In this document: positions 18,132-21,599 of the stretch, piece after piece
Position numbering within the stretch: position 1 is the stretch's first letter
Layout of the letters: every line of letters begins with the position of its first letter
Assembly: GCA_000969725.1 (NCBI GenBank)
Contig: JXSR01S002517.1
Reading direction: 5' to 3' (one strand)
Origin: Ophiothrix spiculata
Lineage: Eukaryota; Echinodermata; Ophiuroidea; Amphilepidida; Ophiotrichidae
Length of the DNA stretch: 21,599 nucleotides
Notes under the pieces: generated by a model
Told to the model about the DNA's origin: nothing
What the model saw: only the letters and a program-made list of their open reading frames with translations
The model's database searches: none
Translations under genes and position numbers: made by a program

Positions 18132-19068
18132 AACATATTGCAGTTATTAGCAACATTTCGTATACAATGCACACACAACGTTCCTAATTGATGCATGACC
18201 CCGCGATATCTTCCCGTGTTTTGGGTATAGGATAATAACTTGCCAAGATCGCTGTATCAAAACTAACCGGCCGATTTTTTTTGAACATTTACCATTTTGT
18301 TCATGATTTATTAAGCTTTCATGTGATATTTTTTGTGAACTAAAAAGACAAAAGGGCAAACCTGATTAGGTACATTTTGTAACAAGACCCCGGTCAGTAC
18401 ATTCGCTATGGAGTTTCGAAATAACAACTTTCATTGGCCCATCACGCTCGCATTCTTTAACCTATCAATTTTGAACACACATGTCAATCAAGATCATGAA
18501 ATTCTCGTTCTCGTGATACCATACTCATTACCATACGATAATTTTAAAGACCTGATAGAGTACATTGAAAAAACACGTAGGCTTGTATTAGCAATGCAAA
18601 TATCGCCGTGTAGCCAGGCCCCTGACACTTTATCCCCATATACTTCATAGCTCATTTGATTACCATTTCTCAATAGGCGCTGGTTAACGTTTCTTGCCTG
18701 ATTGCGTGATCAGTGGCTCCAATTACAAAAATGAGGACGCATTATGAATAATCCTACTCAAACAAATCCTGAGATTGCCCTTGATGTGTATTACACCTTA
18801 TTGAATGCAAGTTGTGCAGCATTCTTGTTCATCCTTCATGTAAGACATCATGAAATTAGTCTAGCGTGAAACCGGTTATTAATACATGTATTGATTATTT
18901 ACTGATGAGTCTTTTGAGCAGTCTAACTCATGAATATTCGTTTTTGTCCAAATACTACGCTATGATTCGGGTTGTTTTGAGCTTAGTGCAGTGTCATCTC
19001 TGTTACTCTGTGGTGTAGCGTGCAGTGGACGATAACTGCAATATATGATTACTGTACATTTCGACTAG
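18132..19068. other. Non-coding stretch with an unrecognised 80-codon ORF
   Basis: A plus-strand ORF at 18408-18650 reads MEFRNNNFHWPITLAFFNLS at its start and contains IPYSLPYDNFKDLIEYIEK. I recognise no domain, and no splice or promoter signal supports it. The remainder is AT-rich and empty of recognisable features. Confidence 0.35.
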
Positions 19069-19316
19069 ATGTCGGCTCGTGCTCGATCTGAATGCGAAGA
19101 TTCCGAGAAGAAAGGCCCATCAACATTATCAAAGTCGGCAAAGGTGCAGAGAACGATGACACGAGTGGACATAAGAACGACGACGACGTCGCGCTAGAAG
19201 ATAACCCAGTTTATTGCGAGTGGTACTACAACCAAGTTGTGGAAGCAACCAAAGAGGCTCGCAAAGAGATCTGCCAAACCCCCACTGACGTTACCTTGAG
19301 AGATACCGCGTGAGGA
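19069..19316 (+). CDS. Candidate coding fragment, unrecognised, acidic
   Basis: This block is clearly richer in G and C than its neighbours. The frame opening at 19092 and ending with TGA after DVTLRDTA contains acidic and helical runs (NDDTSGHKNDDDVALEDNP, then YCEWYYNQVVEATKEARKEI). A second frame opens at 19069 (MSARARSECEDSEKKG) and overlaps it. No family is recognised. Composition and the helical pattern suggest a real or former exon, but neither a start context nor splice sites decide it. Confidence 0.3.
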
Positions 19317-19526
19317 TGCTGTTTACATTTTCTGTTGCCAAGTGATACATTCTCGCTACACCAGGAAAGGCGAACATTAAATACGACAGATATTCACCGT
19401 CGCCATTGGTGAACGACATCTTCCGAGCAACCGAATGCTTCCGAACACCTGCCGAAAAATCATAAAATCATAAAATTTATCTTTTGGCTCTGATATCCAA
19501 GCTAGCCAAATAATATTTTCAAAGCG
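19317..19526. other. Short non-coding interval
   Basis: No feature recognised. GC content falls back to the background level after about 19440. Confidence 0.4.
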
Positions 19527-19908
19527 TACATTTACGTTTTATGGACGTTTCAGTTAAACGTTTTTAAACGTATTTTTGTGGAAGTAAAAGCGCGTTTTAC
19601 GAACGTTGTTTTAATAACGACGTTTCAAAAACGTTAAGAGAAATTCAAAACAGCCCATGCCACCAACAGAAAACGTATAATACGTTCTGTGAACGTTTTA
19701 AAAACGTCTCTAACGTACTGGAAACGTTGTGAAAAAGTACAAAACGTTACTGTAAACCATTATGTTAATTAAGTAATTTATTATTAATTAATTAATTAAT
19801 TAATTTCTGTGAACGTTTTAAAAACGTCTGGAAACGTTGTGAAAAAGTACAAAACGTTACTGTAAACCATTATGTTAATTAATTTATTTATTAATTAATT
19901 AATTAAAC
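19527..19908. repeat. Array of ACGT words with a 120-bp tandem duplication
   Basis: I count 18 occurrences of ACGT in about 335 bases, most as AACGTT or AAAACGT. The segment TTCTGTGAACGTTTTAAAAA onward at 19685-19804 is repeated directly at 19805-19908; the second copy lacks about 10 bases (an ACGT-bearing CTAACGTACT). Each copy ends in a (TTAA)n run. The tandem copies are almost identical outside that gap, so the duplication is recent. Confidence 0.85.
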
Positions 19909-20000
19909 ACAATTTTAACTTATCTTGCATAGTGAACTCTTAGGATGGTTTTCTTTTTAACACTTAATGACGTTTACACATATAAGAAAAATTATCTACC

Positions 20001-20080
20001 TTTGGCCCTACCTGAGATTCGAACCTGGGATCTTTGGATTAAGAGTCTTATGACTTACCGATGTTGCCACTGAGTCATCC
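20001..20080 (-). repeat. tRNA-Lys(CTT)-like relic
   Basis: On minus, TGACTCAGTGGC resembles an A box, AAGACTCTTAATC matches the anticodon loop region of tRNA-Lys(CTT), and CCCAGGTTCGAATCTCAGG is a B-box/T-arm with broken pairing. Acceptor pairing cannot be drawn. Probably a tRNA-derived SINE head or a decayed tRNA copy. Confidence 0.45.
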
Positions 20081-20288
20081 TTGTTTCAAAAAGAGGTGAA
20101 CTTCAATTTATATGGTTTATGTAGGCCTACATGTTTTACTAGAGAACCATCATACACCAAATGAATGCATTAGGCCTACTAATCATATCTAACCAAATAA
20201 ACATCAATGGTCATTTGTTTGGCTTCTTTCAGGTTAACTTTGATAACTTTTACTTGGCGCCAACATTTTAAGGCTTAAAACGTTCTAT
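20081..20288. other. Short interval with TAGGCCTAC words
   Basis: TAGGCCTAC occurs near 20123 and 20172. No gene recognised. Confidence 0.4.
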
Positions 20289-20346
20289 AAATCCGGGACC
20301 TCTCGCATCCAAGGCGAGCACGCTAATGCATAGACCAAAAGAGGAC
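20289..20346 (-). repeat. Truncated tRNA-Pro(TGG)-like relic
   Basis: On minus, TGGTCTATGCATTAGCG is followed by an anticodon arm CTCGC-CTTGGAT-GCGAG (anticodon TGG) and GAGGTCCCGGATTT; homology is lost before a complete B box. The anticodon arm and variable region match tRNA-Pro as I remember it. Likely a SINE head fragment. Confidence 0.45.
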
Positions 20347-20795
20347 TTCCCCGTCAGGTCTATACACTGAACGAACCTATACATTCATGACAATATCAGT
20401 TGTTTTTATCCTTTCATCTGTTAAAGCATGTTTTAAACTTTAAAATGATACCTTACTTGTTGTAATAAGGCAATCAAATTTTACAACAGAACATCTGCTG
20501 GAATTTCTTATTATTTTCTTTTTTTTTCAGGCTATTTTCGCAATTTTGTCGAAAAGTGTTCTGTCGCAAAGTCCCCCTTTTGGGGATGAGTCATCACATG
20601 TGGTAATACCCAATGCAAGACACCATTTTTCTAAAAAAAATGATCTTGATTTTGTTGGAATCAAAAGAATTTCTAAAAATCAATAAAAAGATAATAGCTG
20701 CAGTATTATCTGTTTCATCGGAAAAATATGACATCGTCAAATATTTCAAAAAATGGATCGTTTCTTATGTTATGGTCACATAAGCCGACCTGTAT
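20347..20795. other. Non-coding stretch, nothing recognised
   Basis: A T-rich run ending in TTTTTTTTTCAG near 20519-20530 resembles a splice acceptor, but the sequence after it has no extended open frame. No gene or repeat is supported. Confidence 0.4.
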
Positions 20796-20802
20796 CTGGT
20801 AA

Positions 20803-21094
20803 ATAAAATAAATAAATAAATGTCGGTGCTAATATAGCGATTTTCCAGAATTGATCAAAGCGCTTTACATTTATCCCGTTACCAATAGAATATACCCAAC
20901 TTACGCGGCTGCCTTACAAATCACGGCGCCTATTGAGTATATTCCTAGTAACTACCCATAATAACGCTTGGGTCGACGAAGCAATTAGGATTAAATGTCT
21001 GGCCCAAGGACATAATCCGTTGGCCGTTGCGGGGCTCGAACTCACGACCTACTGATTCGAAGTCCTGCTCTGTTCCACTAGACCACACAAGCTC
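20803..21094 (-). mobile_element. tRNA-derived SINE with L2-like 3' tail
   Basis: On minus it starts near 21094 with a tRNA-like head: A box TGGTCTAGTGG, anticodon region GGACTTCGAATC (TCG-like), B box GAGTTCGAGCC. A body follows with ATGTCCTTGGGCCAGACATT, then a tail containing TAAAGCGCTTTGATCAATTC and ATCGCTATATTAGC, and it ends in an (ATTT)n run at about 20803-20820. The AAAGCGCTTTGA...AATCGCTATAT tail resembles that of L2-clade LINEs, which would supply the retrotransposition machinery. The element is flanked by CTGGTAA at 20796-20802 and at 21095-21101, a 7-bp target duplication. Length 292 bp, apparently full length. Confidence 0.85.
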
Positions 21095-21101
21095 CTGGTA
21101 A

Positions 21102-21599
21102 TCGGCAGGAAACCACAACACCCGTGTTACATCGGTATGACTCCGGTGAATGCTTAAATTGTGATGCCCGATCGATCACCGCTTGGACGCCGGTGGTTAT
21201 GTGACCATAACTGAAGACATCGTATATGCCGCAAAGTTTTAACTCAGAATTATATTCTTGCGGCATGCTTCCATTTCTTGCGGCATGACACCGTCCTGAC
21301 ACCGCACAGCGATATTTGCCTATTGACGATGTACCAAAATACTCTGATTCTTACTGGAGAAAACAACAATCAAAACCAACGGCCTAGCTCACTTCTAACA
21401 GATTTGCTTGTCTGACCTCGGTTCGTTGCCAGAGGGTGATTTAAGCCCTTCCCATACACTACGGGAATTTTGCGATGAAAATATACGCTGAAATTTTTTT
21501 GGCACTCTGAAAACCCTCTTAAATTTGAAATACAAAGGAAAAATGGCACTCTGAAAATGTTTCAGTTACTTTTCTGCGTGATTTTCGGAGATTCACGCT
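21102..21599. other. Non-coding tail of the window with short repeated words
   Basis: ATGCCGCAA near 21226 is the inverse of TTGCGGCAT, which occurs twice (near 21257 and 21278) in the repeated word TTCTTGCGGCATG. GGCACTCTGAAAA occurs twice near 21500 and 21545. Nothing here can be called a gene; the 74-codon minus-strand frame at 21302-21078 runs into the SINE and is spurious. Confidence 0.4.

Overview
The window looks like AT-rich, gene-poor, non-coding-dominated nuclear DNA of an animal, most likely a marine invertebrate deuterostome (echinoderm or hemichordate type). The grounds are tRNA-derived SINE heads, many short terminal-inverted-repeat (TIR) DNA elements, a metazoan-style splice acceptor, and scattered TAGGCCTAC words that I remember as common in such genomes. 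The taxon is an inference from composition and recollection, not from a marker gene.

Only one gene is recognisable, on the minus strand at about 13427 down to 10281. It encodes a von Willebrand factor A (vWA) domain, then a papain-like (C1) cysteine peptidase domain with Cys, His and Asn all visible, then a C-terminal zinc ribbon (CxxC, 17 residues, CxxC). It is a decayed host gene: two in-frame TAA codons, one frame change just before the catalytic Cys, loss of the first Ser of the vWA MIDAS motif, and a 960-bp TIR element (10743-11702) inserted between the peptidase domain and the zinc ribbon. The TIR element is flanked by the direct repeat CCCA, and the flanking reading frames match across it. 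A second, foldback-type element (9831-10280) abuts the 3' end of the gene.

The rest is mainly mobile-element debris. From left to right: a G-tract-rich TIR element (87-690) next to a tRNA-Pro-like unit (690-945); a quiet stretch; a large inverted duplication (5081-5427 and 6183-6525) that contains further copies of the G-tract element; dispersed direct repeats (8265-8407, 8936-9072, 7113-7158, 8404-8449); the foldback element and the pseudogene; three MITE-like elements (13800-13963, 14449-14710, 15553-15859, the last hAT-like with 8-bp target duplications); an inverted repeat about 180 bp long (16215-16392 and 17178-17373) enclosing a tRNA-Thr-like sequence; three 21-bp GC-rich tandem repeats directly upstream of a TATA box and a short C2H2-like ORF (17940-18131); an array of 18 ACGT words with a 120-bp tandem duplication (about 19530-19908); and a well-bounded tRNA-derived SINE (20803-21094).

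I found no LTR pair, reverse transcriptase, integrase, capsid gene, rRNA or CRISPR array. No intact protein-coding gene can be supported.
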